DNA of 64,000 nucleotides from Lentzea terrae (GTDB lineage Bacteria; Actinomycetota; Actinomycetes; Mycobacteriales; Pseudonocardiaceae), in NCBI RefSeq assembly GCF_003265345.1, contig NZ_QFWW01000007.1, forward strand, positions 359 through 64,358, given 5' to 3'. The stretch's first letter is position 1. Each line of letters begins with the position of its first letter. A program made the translations under genes and the position numbers. This document shows, piece after piece, positions 48,290-57,585 of the stretch. Under the pieces are notes generated by a model. It made no database searches, was not told the origin of the DNA, and saw nothing but the letters and a program-made list of their open reading frames with translations.

Positions 48290-49545
48290 CACCGGGGACG
48301 CTTCCTCTCGTAACTGGGGTCGAACTTCTGCATGTAGCCCGTGTCGTCCCGCGAGGTGATCCCGCAGCGCACGTAGTTCTCGGCCAGTCGCGCCAACGCG
48401 TCCCGGTCCAGCGACACACCGAGTCCCGGCGACGTGGGCACCGGCACCGCACCATCCACAAAGGACAGAACGCCGGGCTCGACGACCTCGTCCGCCGCAT
48501 TCCACGGGTAGTGGGTGTCGCACGCGTAGTTCAGGTTCGGCGTGGCAGCAGCCAGATGCGTCATCGCCGCCAGCGAAATGCCGAGATGCGAGTTCGAGTG
48601 CATCGACAGCCCGATGCCGAACGTCTGGCAGATCATGCCCAGCTGACGCGACCGCTGCAGACCGCCCCAGTAGTGGTGGTCGGACAGCAGCACCTGCACC
48701 GCGTCCTGCTCCACCGACGGCTTCAGGTGCTCGAACGCGACCACGCACATGTTGGTGGCCAACGGCATCGACGCCTGCGCGGCGACCTCCGCCATCCCCG
48801 AGATCTCCGGCGTCGGATCCTCCAGGTACTCCAGCACGCCGTCCAGCTCGGCCGCGACCTTGAGAGACGTCGCGGCCGACCACGCCGCGTTCGGGTCGAG
48901 CCGCAGCGGGTGTTCCGGGAAGGCCTCGCGCAACGCCCGGATCGCCTCGATCTCCTGCTCCGGCGGGAACACCCCGCCCTTGAGCTTGATCGACCCGAAC
49001 CCGTACTCCGAGATCATCTTGCGCGCCTGCGCCACGATGCCGGCGGGGTCGACCGCCTCGCCCCACTCGTCGGGCTCCGCGCCAGGATGCCCGTCCCACT
49101 TGTAGAACAGGTAGGCGGAGTACGGCACCGACGAACGCACAGCGCCACCCAGCAGGTCGTGCACCGGGCGTCCCAGTGCCTTGCCCTGGATGTCCAGGCA
49201 CGCGACCTCGAACGGCGAGTACACCCGGTCGACGGTGCTCTCCGCCGTGATCTTCCCGGTCAGCCCGTGCTTGTCCGGCCCGGCCTCACCGCCCAGAACC
49301 GCAGCCACCCGCGCGTGCATCTCGTTCAACGCAAAGACGTCGAGCCCGATCAAGGAGTCCACAACGGACCGCGAGCGCTCCAGGTGCGCGAGGTCGCCGT
49401 AGGTCTCCCCCAGCCCGGAAATGCCTTCGTCGGTGTGCACTTCGACGATCGTGCGCAGCGCCCACGGCTCGTGCACGCCGGCCGCGTTCAGCAGCGGCGG
49501 ATCGCGGAACGCGATCGGTGTCAGAACAACCTCGGTGATCTTCAC
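48286..49545 (-). CDS. gudD: Glucarate/galactarate dehydratase, enolase superfamily
   Basis: A 419-residue member of the glucarate dehydratase branch. It has the second-sphere SIKLKGG (catalytic Lys), metal ligands in RLDPNAAW, and a C-terminal SMHSNSHLGISL with the catalytic His. It would convert the aldarate made by Udh into 5-dehydro-4-deoxy-D-glucarate. The GTG is chosen for its AAGGGG site nine bases upstream; a TTG three codons earlier is less likely. It follows kdgD by 14 bases. Confidence 0.92.
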   Translation of the reverse strand: MKITEVVLTPIAFRDPPLLNAAGVHEPWALRTIVEVHTDEGISGLGETYGDLAHLERSRSVVDSLIGLDVFALNEMHARVAAVLGGEAGPDKHGLTGKITAESTVDRVYSPFEVACLDIQGKALGRPVHDLLGGAVRSSVPYSAYLFYKWDGHPGAEPDEWGEAVDPAGIVAQARKMISEYGFGSIKLKGGVFPPEQEIEAIRALREAFPEHPLRLDPNAAWSAATSLKVAAELDGVLEYLEDPTPEISGMAEVAAQASMPLATNMCVVAFEHLKPSVEQDAVQVLLSDHHYWGGLQRSRQLGMICQTFGIGLSMHSNSHLGISLAAMTHLAAATPNLNYACDTHYPWNAADEVVEPGVLSFVDGAVPVPTSPGLGVSLDRDALARLAENYVRCGITSRDDTGYMQKFDPSYERKRPRW

Positions 49546-49559
49546 AGCCGACAACCCCT

Positions 49560-50471
49560 TCAGGCGAGCAGAGCCTTACCCGCAGCGATGATCTTGTCCA
49601 GGGCGGCGAGGTGTTCTTCGGTCGGGTCGATGAGCGGCGGACGCACGCCGCCGACGTCGAGGCCGTTCGCGCGCACCGCGGCCTTCACCAGGGCAACGGC
49701 GTAGCCGGGAACCCTGTCCCGCAGCTCGACCAACGGCTTGTAGAACTCGAGGAGAAAGCGGTTCACCAGCTCGGTGTCGCCCGCCTGCACGGCCTGGTAG
49801 AAGCCCAGCGAGATCTCCGGCGCGAAGCAGAACACCGCCGACGAGTACAGCTCCACACCGATCCCCCGGTACGCGAGCTGCGTCATCTCCGCGGTCGGGA
49901 GGCCGTTGAAGAACTGGAAGGGCTTGTCGACGCCCGCACGCACGGACAGCACGATCCGCTGCATCTGGTCGAGGTCGCCGATGCCGTCCTTGAAGCCCAC
50001 CACGTTCGGGATCCGCGCGACCTCGACGGCGGTTTCCGGCGTGAACCGCGCGTTGTTGCGCTGGTACACGATGATCGGCAGCTCGGTGGCGCCCGCGACC
50101 TCGGCCACGTACCGCACGAGACCGGCGGCCGGGTTGGTCACCAGGTACGGCGGCAGCAGCAGGATGCCCTGCGCACCAGCGCGTTCCGCCGCCTGGACGA
50201 ACTGCTTGGTCGCCACGACCGAGCCGCCCGCTCCGGCGAACACCGGCACCTTGCCCGCGGTCGCCTCGACCGCGACGGCCACGGCACGCTCGAACTCCTC
50301 CAGCCCCAGCGCATGGAACTCGCCGGTGCCGCAGGCGACGAACACCGCGCCTGGCCCGGCGGAGACACCGTGCTTGACGTGCTCAGCCAGCACGTCGAAC
50401 GCGATGTTCCCCTCGGTGTCGAACGGGGTCACCGGAAAGAACAGCACACCATCGAGTTGCATACCAGACAC
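49560..50471 (-). CDS. kdgD: 5-dehydro-4-deoxyglucarate dehydratase
   Basis: A 303-residue DHDPS-superfamily lyase. The Schiff-base Lys lies in VGFKDGIGD and the catalytic Tyr in IIVYQRNNA; the phosphate/carboxylate loop GTGEFHAL replaces the GTTGE of true DapA, as expected for this subfamily. It dehydrates and decarboxylates the GudD product to 2-oxoglutarate semialdehyde. The GTG directly abuts the permease stop codon and has AAGGGA upstream. Confidence 0.93.
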   Translation of the reverse strand: MSGMQLDGVLFFPVTPFDTEGNIAFDVLAEHVKHGVSAGPGAVFVACGTGEFHALGLEEFERAVAVAVEATAGKVPVFAGAGGSVVATKQFVQAAERAGAQGILLLPPYLVTNPAAGLVRYVAEVAGATELPIIVYQRNNARFTPETAVEVARIPNVVGFKDGIGDLDQMQRIVLSVRAGVDKPFQFFNGLPTAEMTQLAYRGIGVELYSSAVFCFAPEISLGFYQAVQAGDTELVNRFLLEFYKPLVELRDRVPGYAVALVKAAVRANGLDVGGVRPPLIDPTEEHLAALDKIIAAGKALLA

Positions 50472-51350
50472 TCATCCCTTGATCGCTCCGGTGGTGATCC
50501 CACGCAGGAAGGACTTCTGCAGCGACAGGTACACGACGAGACTCGGCACCAGCGCCAGCAACGCACCGGCCAGCACGATGCCCGTACCGACCATGTCGTC
50601 GGATCTGAGCGCGAGCAGTGCGACCGTGAGCGTGTAATCGGAGGGGTCAGCGGCGACGATCAGGGGGAGCAGGTACTGCTCCCAAATCATGTTGAAGCCG
50701 AACACGGCGATGACGCCGAGCGCGGGCTTGCACAGCGGGAGGATGATCTGCGCGAACAGCCGCAGCTCCCCGGCACCGTCCACTTTGGCCGCTTCCTCGA
50801 GTTCGGCGGGGATCTCCTTCATGAACTCCGTCATGACGAAGATGGAGAAACCCCACGCCCCCAACGGGAGGATGACGCCGAGCAGGGTGCCCTTGAGACT
50901 CACGTGCACCAGCGGTAGGTCTCCGATCACCAGCGACAGCGGGATCGCGATGACCTCCTCCGGCAACATCATCGTGGCAAGGATGACCAACAACGCGATG
51001 GCCTGACCGCGGAACTTCTTGCGCGCCAACGCGTAGGCGGCGAACACGCTCACCGCCAGCTGCAACAGCAAGGCACCACCGGCGATGACCAGCGAGTTCG
51101 CCAGGTAGTCCCAGATCTTGTTCTCGCCGGCCACCTTGAAGTTGATCAGCGACGGGCTGTCCGGGATCACCGAGAGCTTGGTCGGGTCCGGGTTGTGGTC
51201 GAACGCACCGGAGAAGATGACCAGCAGCGGGCCGCAGAAAAGGATTACAGCGAGGGCGCTCAGAATGAACCGGATGCCCTTGCTGAACCACGCGTCCGGA
51301 CGGGTGGACCAGCCGATGGCGCTGTCGAAGCGGCTCGAGTTGACGCTCAT
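50472..51350 (-). CDS. Sugar ABC transporter permease (MalG type)
   Basis: A 292-residue inner-membrane permease with six helices and the EAA loop ELEEAAKVDGAGELRLFAQIILPLCKPAL. It is the second permease of a CUT1-type importer, paired with the gene just upstream whose stop it overlaps (ATGA). In this operon the cargo is most likely a uronic acid or uronate oligosaccharide. Confidence 0.9.
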   Translation of the reverse strand: MSVNSSRFDSAIGWSTRPDAWFSKGIRFILSALAVILFCGPLLVIFSGAFDHNPDPTKLSVIPDSPSLINFKVAGENKIWDYLANSLVIAGGALLLQLAVSVFAAYALARKKFRGQAIALLVILATMMLPEEVIAIPLSLVIGDLPLVHVSLKGTLLGVILPLGAWGFSIFVMTEFMKEIPAELEEAAKVDGAGELRLFAQIILPLCKPALGVIAVFGFNMIWEQYLLPLIVAADPSDYTLTVALLALRSDDMVGTGIVLAGALLALVPSLVVYLSLQKSFLRGITTGAIKG

Positions 51351-52318
51351 CGCGCCTCCTTCCTCCGGCGGTACCACTGCACGCTGACCGTCAAAATCAA
51401 GGTAACCAGGAACAACAGCACCGATCCAGCCGAGGCGAGGCCGGCTTCGGACTGTTCGAAGGCCGTGGTGTAGACGCGCGTCATCCAGACGTCCGTCGAA
51501 CCGGCGGGACCACCGCCGGTCAGGACGTAGACCTCGGTGAAGACGCGCAGGCCGCGGATCGCCGCCAGGGTCAGCAGAATCGTGATCACGGGCCGCAACG
51601 CAGGCAGCGTGACGTTCCAGATCCGTTGCGGCGTCGAAGCCCCGTCGATCGCGGCGGCCTCGTACTGCTGACGGTCGATGCCGGCGAGCCCGGCGAGGAT
51701 CAGCACCATGTCGTACGGCGCGTGCTTCCAGATGCCGACGAACATGACGGACACCAGCGAGGTGTCCGTGTTGTGGATGTACTCCCAGGGACCGAGACCG
51801 ACCCACGAGATGACCTCGTTCAAGAACCCTTCCGGCGCCGGGTAGAAGAACAGCCGCCAGATCTCGCCGATGACCGCCGTCGCCGCGACCACGGGCAGGA
51901 ACACCGCGGACCGCACGAACCACAACGACTTGGCGTGACCCTCCAGCAGCAGGGCCAGGAAGAAGCCGATGAGCATCGCTCCGAGCGTCTGCCCACCGGC
52001 CAGGACCACGGTGTGCCACGACGCCGTCAGGAACTTCTCGTCCTGCAGGATCGTGGCGTAGTTCTTGAAGCCGACGAAGATGTCGCCGAGGAAGGGCCGG
52101 ACCTCGAACAGCGAGAGCCGGATCCCCTCCGCCATCGGGATGAACTTGAAGACCAGGAAGATCAGCGCGGCGGGAAGCAGGAACAGCCACGGTATGAAGG
52201 TGGCTCCCGTGAGGCGACGCCGGCGGCGCCGCCTCACGGGGTGGGTTTCGACGGCACCGCCGCCACTAGCCGTCGAGCCCACGTCTTGGGTGTCGCTGTG
52301 CTGCTGAACTGCCGTCAC
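51347..52318 (-). CDS. Sugar ABC transporter permease (MalF type)
   Basis: A 323-residue permease with six helices and the EAA loop QQYEAAAIDGASTPQRIWNVTLPALRP. The N-terminus carries a run of seven arginines after HPV; its DNA holds a perfect 11-base inverted repeat (CCCGTGAGGCG / CGCCTCACGGG at 52206-52240) close to the 5' end of the message. Start and stop codons overlap both neighbours, so the three transporter genes are one unit. Confidence 0.9.
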   Translation of the reverse strand: MTAVQQHSDTQDVGSTASGGGAVETHPVRRRRRRRLTGATFIPWLFLLPAALIFLVFKFIPMAEGIRLSLFEVRPFLGDIFVGFKNYATILQDEKFLTASWHTVVLAGGQTLGAMLIGFFLALLLEGHAKSLWFVRSAVFLPVVAATAVIGEIWRLFFYPAPEGFLNEVISWVGLGPWEYIHNTDTSLVSVMFVGIWKHAPYDMVLILAGLAGIDRQQYEAAAIDGASTPQRIWNVTLPALRPVITILLTLAAIRGLRVFTEVYVLTGGGPAGSTDVWMTRVYTTAFEQSEAGLASAGSVLLFLVTLILTVSVQWYRRRKEAR

Positions 52319-53634
52319 TGCGACGCCTTCTGGTTCTCAAGCTCCTTCTTCAGCGCCTCCGCCAGCGTCTTCAGCTCGGCCGACGAGTCGGCGGGACACT
52401 TGGCGAAGATCGAGTTCAGGGTCTCCGAGGTCTTCTGCCGGAAGGGCGTGAAGTTCGGGACGCTCGGGAACGGCCGCGCCTCGCTCTTGTACACGCCCGC
52501 CACGGTCGCCCAGCGCGGGTCGTTGTACGTCGCGTTGACGTCGACGGTCTTGTTGACGGGCAGGCGGACCACCGGCTGCGGGTCGCCCTTCATGCCGGCC
52601 TTCTGCGCGTCGGGCGTGATCAGGTACTCGGCGAGCTTCTTCTGGTCGGCGGTCTTCGCGGAGCCGGCCATCAGGTAGATGTCCTCGCCCTCGCCGAGCA
52701 CGGTGGCACCGGCCGGGCCGCGCGGCGACGCGATGACCTCGTACTTGTCCTTGCCGACCGACTTGTCGAAACGGCCGATCATGTACGGGCCGGTCAGGTA
52801 GATGCCGCTCTTGCCCGACTCGAACAGCGGGTGCGCGTCGTTCGTGCTCAACGTCAGCGAGCCCGGCTGCATGACCTTGTCCTCGCAGAAGAGCTTGCGC
52901 AGGCGCTCGACCGCCTTGGTCGACTCCGGCGAGTCGATGCCGACGGAGAACTTGCCGCTGCCCTCCTCGTCGAGGATGTCGCCGCCGCCCTGCCAGATGT
53001 AGCTGGACGCCCACCAGGCGAGGTAACCGCGGTCGACGGTGCCCGGGACGAGCATGCCGTAGGTGTCGTTCTGCCCGTTGCCATCAGGGTCGTTACGGGT
53101 GAACGCACGCGCTAGATCGTCTAACTCTTCCCACGTCGTCGGGATCGGCTTGCCGAGCTTCTCGCGCCAGTCCTTGCGGACGAGCGTGACCATCGCCTGC
53201 GTGGAGTACGGGATGGCGTAGAACTTGCCGTCCGCGCCCTTGGCGTTGTTCCAGGCCCGGTCGACGATGTCGCCGCCGCCCGCGACGTCCTCGCGCTTGA
53301 CCTCGGTCGTCCAGCCCTGCTTGACGAAGTTGCCGAGCGAGCCCGTGTCGGTGATGACGACGTCCGGCAGGTCCTTCGACGCGGCGCGCTGCTGCACCTG
53401 CTTGTCGAAGTCGTTGAAGATCGGCTTGTAGTCGACCTGCACACCGGTCTTCTCGGTGAACGACTTGAAGATCTTCTCGTAGACCTTCGCCGTGGCCTCC
53501 GTCGAGCGGGTCCACACCTCGAGGGGCTTGTTCGGATCCTTGGTCGACGACGCCGTGTTGCCACTGCTGCCACAGCCTGCGAGCAGCGCGGCCACGCTGA
53601 GCGTGGCGATCGTTGTGGCGGTTCTACGGCGCAT
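52315..53634 (-). CDS. Sugar ABC transporter substrate-binding lipoprotein
   Basis: A 439-residue extracytoplasmic solute-binding protein of the SBP_bac_1 class with a lipobox LAGC (Cys near 21). It has the typical N-terminal LEVWTRSTEATAKVYEKIF and a Trp/Tyr-rich binding region (YLAWWASSYIWQGGGDIL). It is the first gene of the operon binding protein - two permeases - kdgD - gudD - barrel protein. The ATPase is missing and is probably a shared MsiK-like subunit encoded elsewhere. Confidence 0.92.
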   Translation of the reverse strand: MRRRTATTIATLSVAALLAGCGSSGNTASSTKDPNKPLEVWTRSTEATAKVYEKIFKSFTEKTGVQVDYKPIFNDFDKQVQQRAASKDLPDVVITDTGSLGNFVKQGWTTEVKREDVAGGGDIVDRAWNNAKGADGKFYAIPYSTQAMVTLVRKDWREKLGKPIPTTWEELDDLARAFTRNDPDGNGQNDTYGMLVPGTVDRGYLAWWASSYIWQGGGDILDEEGSGKFSVGIDSPESTKAVERLRKLFCEDKVMQPGSLTLSTNDAHPLFESGKSGIYLTGPYMIGRFDKSVGKDKYEVIASPRGPAGATVLGEGEDIYLMAGSAKTADQKKLAEYLITPDAQKAGMKGDPQPVVRLPVNKTVDVNATYNDPRWATVAGVYKSEARPFPSVPNFTPFRQKTSETLNSIFAKCPADSSAELKTLAEALKKELENQKASQ

Positions 53635-53645
53635 CGTCGGAGCCC

Positions 53646-53695
53646 TTCACGTTCAGATATGTGAACCGGGGTCGTACTTGTGAACCTGCTGCAGG
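53646..53695. promoter_or_regulatory. Candidate IclR operator, uronate operon
   Basis: GTTCA-GATATG-TGAAC (53651-53666) is an inverted repeat, also readable as TTCAC-N10-GTGAA. TGTGAACC occurs at 53660-53667 and again at 53679-53686, 19 bases apart. These lie between the binding-protein and IclR starts and are the best candidate operator. Confidence 0.55.
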
Positions 53696-53780
53696 ACTGT
53701 AAGAATCAGCACAGCAACGTGTCAAGGGTGAGTTGGGCAAGTTGCTTACCGGTTTCTCAGAAGACGGCCGAGGAGGCCAG

Positions 53781-54569
53781 GTGGCGTCGCCGATCGACAA
53801 GGGCACGGCCCGTCCGGGCGCGGTGAAGTCCGCGGACCGCACGGTGGAGCTGCTCGAAGTGCTCTCCGCGTCGGACCGCCGACTGACGCTCACCGAACTG
53901 CACCGGGAGCTGAGCTACCCGAAGTCGAGCCTCTACATGCTGTTGCAGACGCTGGTCGCGCGCGGCTGGGTGGAGGTCGACTCCGACCGCGGCACCTACG
54001 GCATCGGCGTGCGCGCACTGCTCGTCGGTACGTCCTATTTGGACCACGACCCGGTGGTGCGTGCCGCGATCCGCGTGATGGAGCAGGTGCGGCAGGACAT
54101 CAACGAGACGGTGCACCTTGCCCGTTTGGACGGCGCCGATGTCGTCTACCTGGCCAGCCGGGAGTCGGAACACCACCTGCGCGTCGTGTCGCGCGTCGGC
54201 CGCCGGCTGCCCGCGCACTCGACGTCGCTGGGCAAGGCCGTGCTCTCGACCCGCACGCCCGAGGAGGTCGACCTGATCCTCCCCGACGTGCTGGCCCCGC
54301 TGACCCCGAACACGGTGACCGACCGGGCTGCGTTGCACGAGCAGCTCGCCGGGTTCCGGAATGTCGGATATGCCCATGAACGCGAGGAGAACACCCCTGG
54401 GCTGGGCTGTTTCGCCGTGGCACTGCCTTACCGAAACCCCGTTCTGGACGCTATGAGTTGCTCGGTCCCCTTGGGCAGACTGGACCCCGAGCACGAGCGG
54501 CAGGTCGTCGCCGCTCTGCTGGACGCCGCCCGGACGATCACCGAGCTTCTCCGCCAGTTCGGTAGGTGA
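53781..54569 (+). CDS. IclR-family regulator of uronate catabolism
   Basis: A 262-residue IclR protein: N-terminal winged helix (LTLTELHRELSYPKSSLYMLLQTLVARGW) and a full C-terminal effector domain (NETVHLARLDGADVVYLASRES ... HSTSLGKAVLS). It is divergent from the importer operon and immediately upstream of udh, so it should control both directions in response to a uronate or ketodeoxy-acid. I use the GTG with GAGGAGG five bases upstream rather than a TTG 16 codons earlier. Confidence 0.9.
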   Translation: MASPIDKGTARPGAVKSADRTVELLEVLSASDRRLTLTELHRELSYPKSSLYMLLQTLVARGWVEVDSDRGTYGIGVRALLVGTSYLDHDPVVRAAIRVMEQVRQDINETVHLARLDGADVVYLASRESEHHLRVVSRVGRRLPAHSTSLGKAVLSTRTPEEVDLILPDVLAPLTPNTVTDRAALHEQLAGFRNVGYAHEREENTPGLGCFAVALPYRNPVLDAMSCSVPLGRLDPEHERQVVAALLDAARTITELLRQFGR

Positions 54570-54613
54570 AAAGGTTTACTGAAACATCTGCACACGACGG
54601 AGGGGTCCATCCC

Positions 54614-55441
54614 GTGACCGCACGCATCCTGATCACCGGCGCCGGTGGCGGGGTGGGAACGCTCATGCGTTCTCGCCTCGCGGTGGAGGGCCGTGTCCTG
54701 CGGCTGCTGGACATCGCGGAGCTACCCGCGGCCGCTGACGGCGAGAACGTCGAGCTCGTCCAGGCGTCGGTGACCGACATGGCCGCGATGGAAGCGGCGA
54801 TGAAGGACGTCGACGCCGTGATCCACCTCGGCGGCCACAGCCTCGAGGAGGCGTGGGACAAGATCCTGTCGGTCAACATCGACGGCACGCACACGGTGCT
54901 GGAAGCCGCGCGCCGGTCCGGTGTGCGGCGCGTGATCTTGGCCAGCTCGAACCACGCAGTGGGGTACGTCGAGCGCGCCAACGGAGAGGCGGGTGACTAC
55001 CTCTTCCCCCGCCCGGACACCTACTACGGCGTGTCGAAGGTGGCGCTGGAGGCGTTGGGGTCGCTGTACGCCGACCGCTACGGCATGGACGTGATCGCGA
55101 TCCGCATCGGTTCGTGCTTCGAGAAGCCGCGCGACGTGCGGATGCTGTCGACGTGGATGTCGCCGGACGACGGTGCGCGCCTGTTCGAGGCGTGCCTTTC
55201 CGTTGCGTCGCCGGGGTTCCGGATCGTGTGGGGCGTTTCGGACAACAAGCGCGGCTGGTTCTCGCTGGACGAGGCCCGCGCGCTGGGTTACGAGCCGCAG
55301 GACGACTCCGAGGTGTACGCGGCCGAGGTGCTGGAGCAGCACGGCGGCGAGCTCGATCCCTCGTCGTACGCGGCGAAGTACGTGGGCGGGGCCTGGTGCG
55401 GCCCCGATTTCGACACGGCAGTCAAGGAGGCAGGGCGTTGA
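54614..55441 (+). CDS. udh: NAD-dependent uronate dehydrogenase
   Basis: A 275-residue short-chain dehydrogenase: nucleotide-binding ITGAGGGVG, catalytic Ser in ASSNHAVGY and YYGVSK (Tyr and Lys), as in hexuronate dehydrogenases that oxidise D-galacturonate and D-glucuronate to aldarolactones. It corresponds to the first step of the oxidative uronate pathway encoded here. The GTG follows GGAGGGG. The stop overlaps the next start (TTGA). Confidence 0.9.
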   Translation: MTARILITGAGGGVGTLMRSRLAVEGRVLRLLDIAELPAAADGENVELVQASVTDMAAMEAAMKDVDAVIHLGGHSLEEAWDKILSVNIDGTHTVLEAARRSGVRRVILASSNHAVGYVERANGEAGDYLFPRPDTYYGVSKVALEALGSLYADRYGMDVIAIRIGSCFEKPRDVRMLSTWMSPDDGARLFEACLSVASPGFRIVWGVSDNKRGWFSLDEARALGYEPQDDSEVYAAEVLEQHGGELDPSSYAAKYVGGAWCGPDFDTAVKEAGR

Positions 55442-56940
55442 GCCACGTCGTGCAGGGATACAACCCGCGCACCGGTGAGCCGTTCGGCGAGCCGGTTGCG
55501 AAGACCCCCGACAGCGAGGTGGACCGGATCGCCTCAGCTGCGGCTACTGCGTTCTCGGCGTGGTCGGTCGTTCCGGCAGCGGACCGCGCTGTCGTGCTGG
55601 AGCAGGTCGCGGACGCGCTGGACGCCGAGTCGTCGTTGCTCGTCGAGACGGCCGACGGTGAGACGGCGCTGGGTGTGCCGCGCCTGACGACCGAGCTGAA
55701 GCGCACGACGAACCAGCTGCGGTTGTTCGCGGAGGTGTTGCGCGAGGGCAGCTACGTCGAGGCCACTTTGGACTCGGCGAACCCGGACATCATTCCGCCG
55801 CGGCCGGTGCTGCGGCGCGTGCTGCGTCCTCTTGGGACGGTCGCGGTGTTCTCCGCGTCGAACTTCCCGTTCGCGTTCTCGGTGGCTGGTGGTGACACGG
55901 CTTCCGCGCTGGCGTCCGGTTGTTCCGTTGTGGTGAAGGCACATTCGGCGCACCCGTCGACGTCGCGCGAGACGGCGCGGGTCGTGATGGACGCGTTGCG
56001 CGAGGCCGGTGCGCCCGAGGGTGTGTTCGGCATCGTGTACGGCACCGAGTCCGGTGTCGCGCTGGTGAAGCACCCGGCGGTGCGCGCGGTCGGTTTCACC
56101 GGCTCCACCGGCGGCGGGCGGGCCCTGTTCGACCTGGCGCAGGGACGGCCGGACCCGATCCCGTTCTACGGCGAGCTCGGCAGCGTGAACCCGACGGTGA
56201 TCCTGCCCGGTGCGGCTACTCCGGACATCGCGGCCGGCTTCGCGCAGTCGTTGACGATGGGTGTCGGCCAGTTCTGCACGAACCCCGGTCTGGTGTTCGC
56301 GCCTGCCGAGCTGGTGCCCGCGTTGGGCGAGGCGGTCGCGGCTTCGTCGGGTGGCGCGATGCTGAACGAGCGGATGTGCGACTCCTACAAGGCGGGCACG
56401 GACGCTCTCGCCGCGTCGGACCTCGCCAGTGTGGTTTCTTCTGGCGTCCGCCCGGACGAGGCGTGGGCCGTGGCGCCGCTGCTGTTCTCGACGTCGGTGA
56501 AGGTGTTCGAGGAGAACCTCGAGAAGCTGACCGAGGAGCACTTCGGCCCGGCGGCGCTGATCGTGACGTACTCGTCGCCGTCCGAGCTGCATTCGGTGCT
56601 GGCGAAGCTGCCGGGAACCTTGACGGGCACCGTGCACGCCGCCGAGTCCGACCACGCCGAAGCCGGTGCGATCGCGGAGATCCTGCGGCACGTCGCGGGC
56701 CGGTTGATCTTCAACGCCTGGCCGACCGGCGTCGCGGTGGCGTGGGGTCAGCACCACGGCGGACCGTGGCCGTCGACGACGAATCCGCTGCATACTTCCG
56801 TTGGTGCGACGTCGATCCGCCGGTGGATCGCGCCGGTGACGTACCAGTCGTGGCCGGACGCGTTGCTGCCTTTGGAGTTGCAGGACGCGAACCCGCTGGG
56901 CATTCCGCGCCGGGTGGACGGCGTGCTCGTGGTGGACTGA
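55438..56940 (+). CDS. 2-oxoglutarate semialdehyde dehydrogenase
   Basis: A 500-residue aldehyde dehydrogenase of the ketoglutarate-semialdehyde branch: substrate-channel SASNFPFAFS, GFTGSTGGG for the cofactor, catalytic Glu in YGELGSVNP and catalytic Cys in GQFCTNPG. It would oxidise the KdgD product to 2-oxoglutarate and so deliver uronate carbon to the TCA cycle. The start is TTG with a GGAGG eight bases upstream. Confidence 0.93.
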   Translation: MSHVVQGYNPRTGEPFGEPVAKTPDSEVDRIASAAATAFSAWSVVPAADRAVVLEQVADALDAESSLLVETADGETALGVPRLTTELKRTTNQLRLFAEVLREGSYVEATLDSANPDIIPPRPVLRRVLRPLGTVAVFSASNFPFAFSVAGGDTASALASGCSVVVKAHSAHPSTSRETARVVMDALREAGAPEGVFGIVYGTESGVALVKHPAVRAVGFTGSTGGGRALFDLAQGRPDPIPFYGELGSVNPTVILPGAATPDIAAGFAQSLTMGVGQFCTNPGLVFAPAELVPALGEAVAASSGGAMLNERMCDSYKAGTDALAASDLASVVSSGVRPDEAWAVAPLLFSTSVKVFEENLEKLTEEHFGPAALIVTYSSPSELHSVLAKLPGTLTGTVHAAESDHAEAGAIAEILRHVAGRLIFNAWPTGVAVAWGQHHGGPWPSTTNPLHTSVGATSIRRWIAPVTYQSWPDALLPLELQDANPLGIPRRVDGVLVVD

Positions 56941-57003
56941 TCGGTGTTGCGGGCGGGGCTGCTGACGTAACGTCAGTGGCCCCGCTTTTCGTTGGAGGCC
57001 TTG

Positions 57004-57585
57004 ATGGTCGGGCGCCGCGCTTACGACTTCATGTACCGGACCTGGGCGCCGTGGGAGGTCGGGCCGCGGTCCGAACTGACACGGCTGGTGACTTCGGGGC
57101 GGATTCCGGCGGGTCGCGCGATCGATCTCGGGTGCGGCAGCGGGGCGAACTCGATCTTCCTCGCGGAGCACGGATTCGACGTGACGGGCGTGGACTACTC
57201 CCCCGTCGGCATGGAGAAGGCCCGGCGCGCGATACCTACGTCGTTGTCCGTGTCGTGGGTGGCCGGCGATCTGACCGCTTCGGAGATTCCCGGGGTGTCC
57301 GGGACGTTCGACCTGCTCGTCGACTACAGCGTGCTGGACGACCTGCGCGGGCCTGCCCAGGACGCGATGGCGGCCACGGTGCTGCGCCTGTCGCACCCCG
57401 GTTCGATCTTCGTGATGTGGTGTTTCTACGACGAGATCCCGTGGTGGAAGCGCCGTGGCGGACGGTTTCCCGGTCTCGCGGTGGGTGCTGAGCAACGGTT
57501 GTTCGGTGCGTCGTTCGACATCGAGCGGTTGGACTCACCCGCTGTCGGCAGTGGGTTCGCCTGCTTTCTGATGACGCGGGCTTGA
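57004..57585 (+). CDS. Class I SAM-dependent methyltransferase
   Basis: A 193-residue methyltransferase with SAM motif AIDLGCGSGANSIFLAEHGFDVTGVD (motif starts near residue 38). The short length and VMWCFYDEIPWWKRRG segment suggest a small-molecule substrate, possibly a metalloid or thiol, but none can be assigned. The ATG has GGAGG six bases upstream. Its stop codon lies inside the -35 element of the merR promoter. Confidence 0.82.
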   Translation: MVGRRAYDFMYRTWAPWEVGPRSELTRLVTSGRIPAGRAIDLGCGSGANSIFLAEHGFDVTGVDYSPVGMEKARRAIPTSLSVSWVAGDLTASEIPGVSGTFDLLVDYSVLDDLRGPAQDAMAATVLRLSHPGSIFVMWCFYDEIPWWKRRGGRFPGLAVGAEQRLFGASFDIERLDSPAVGSGFACFLMTRA

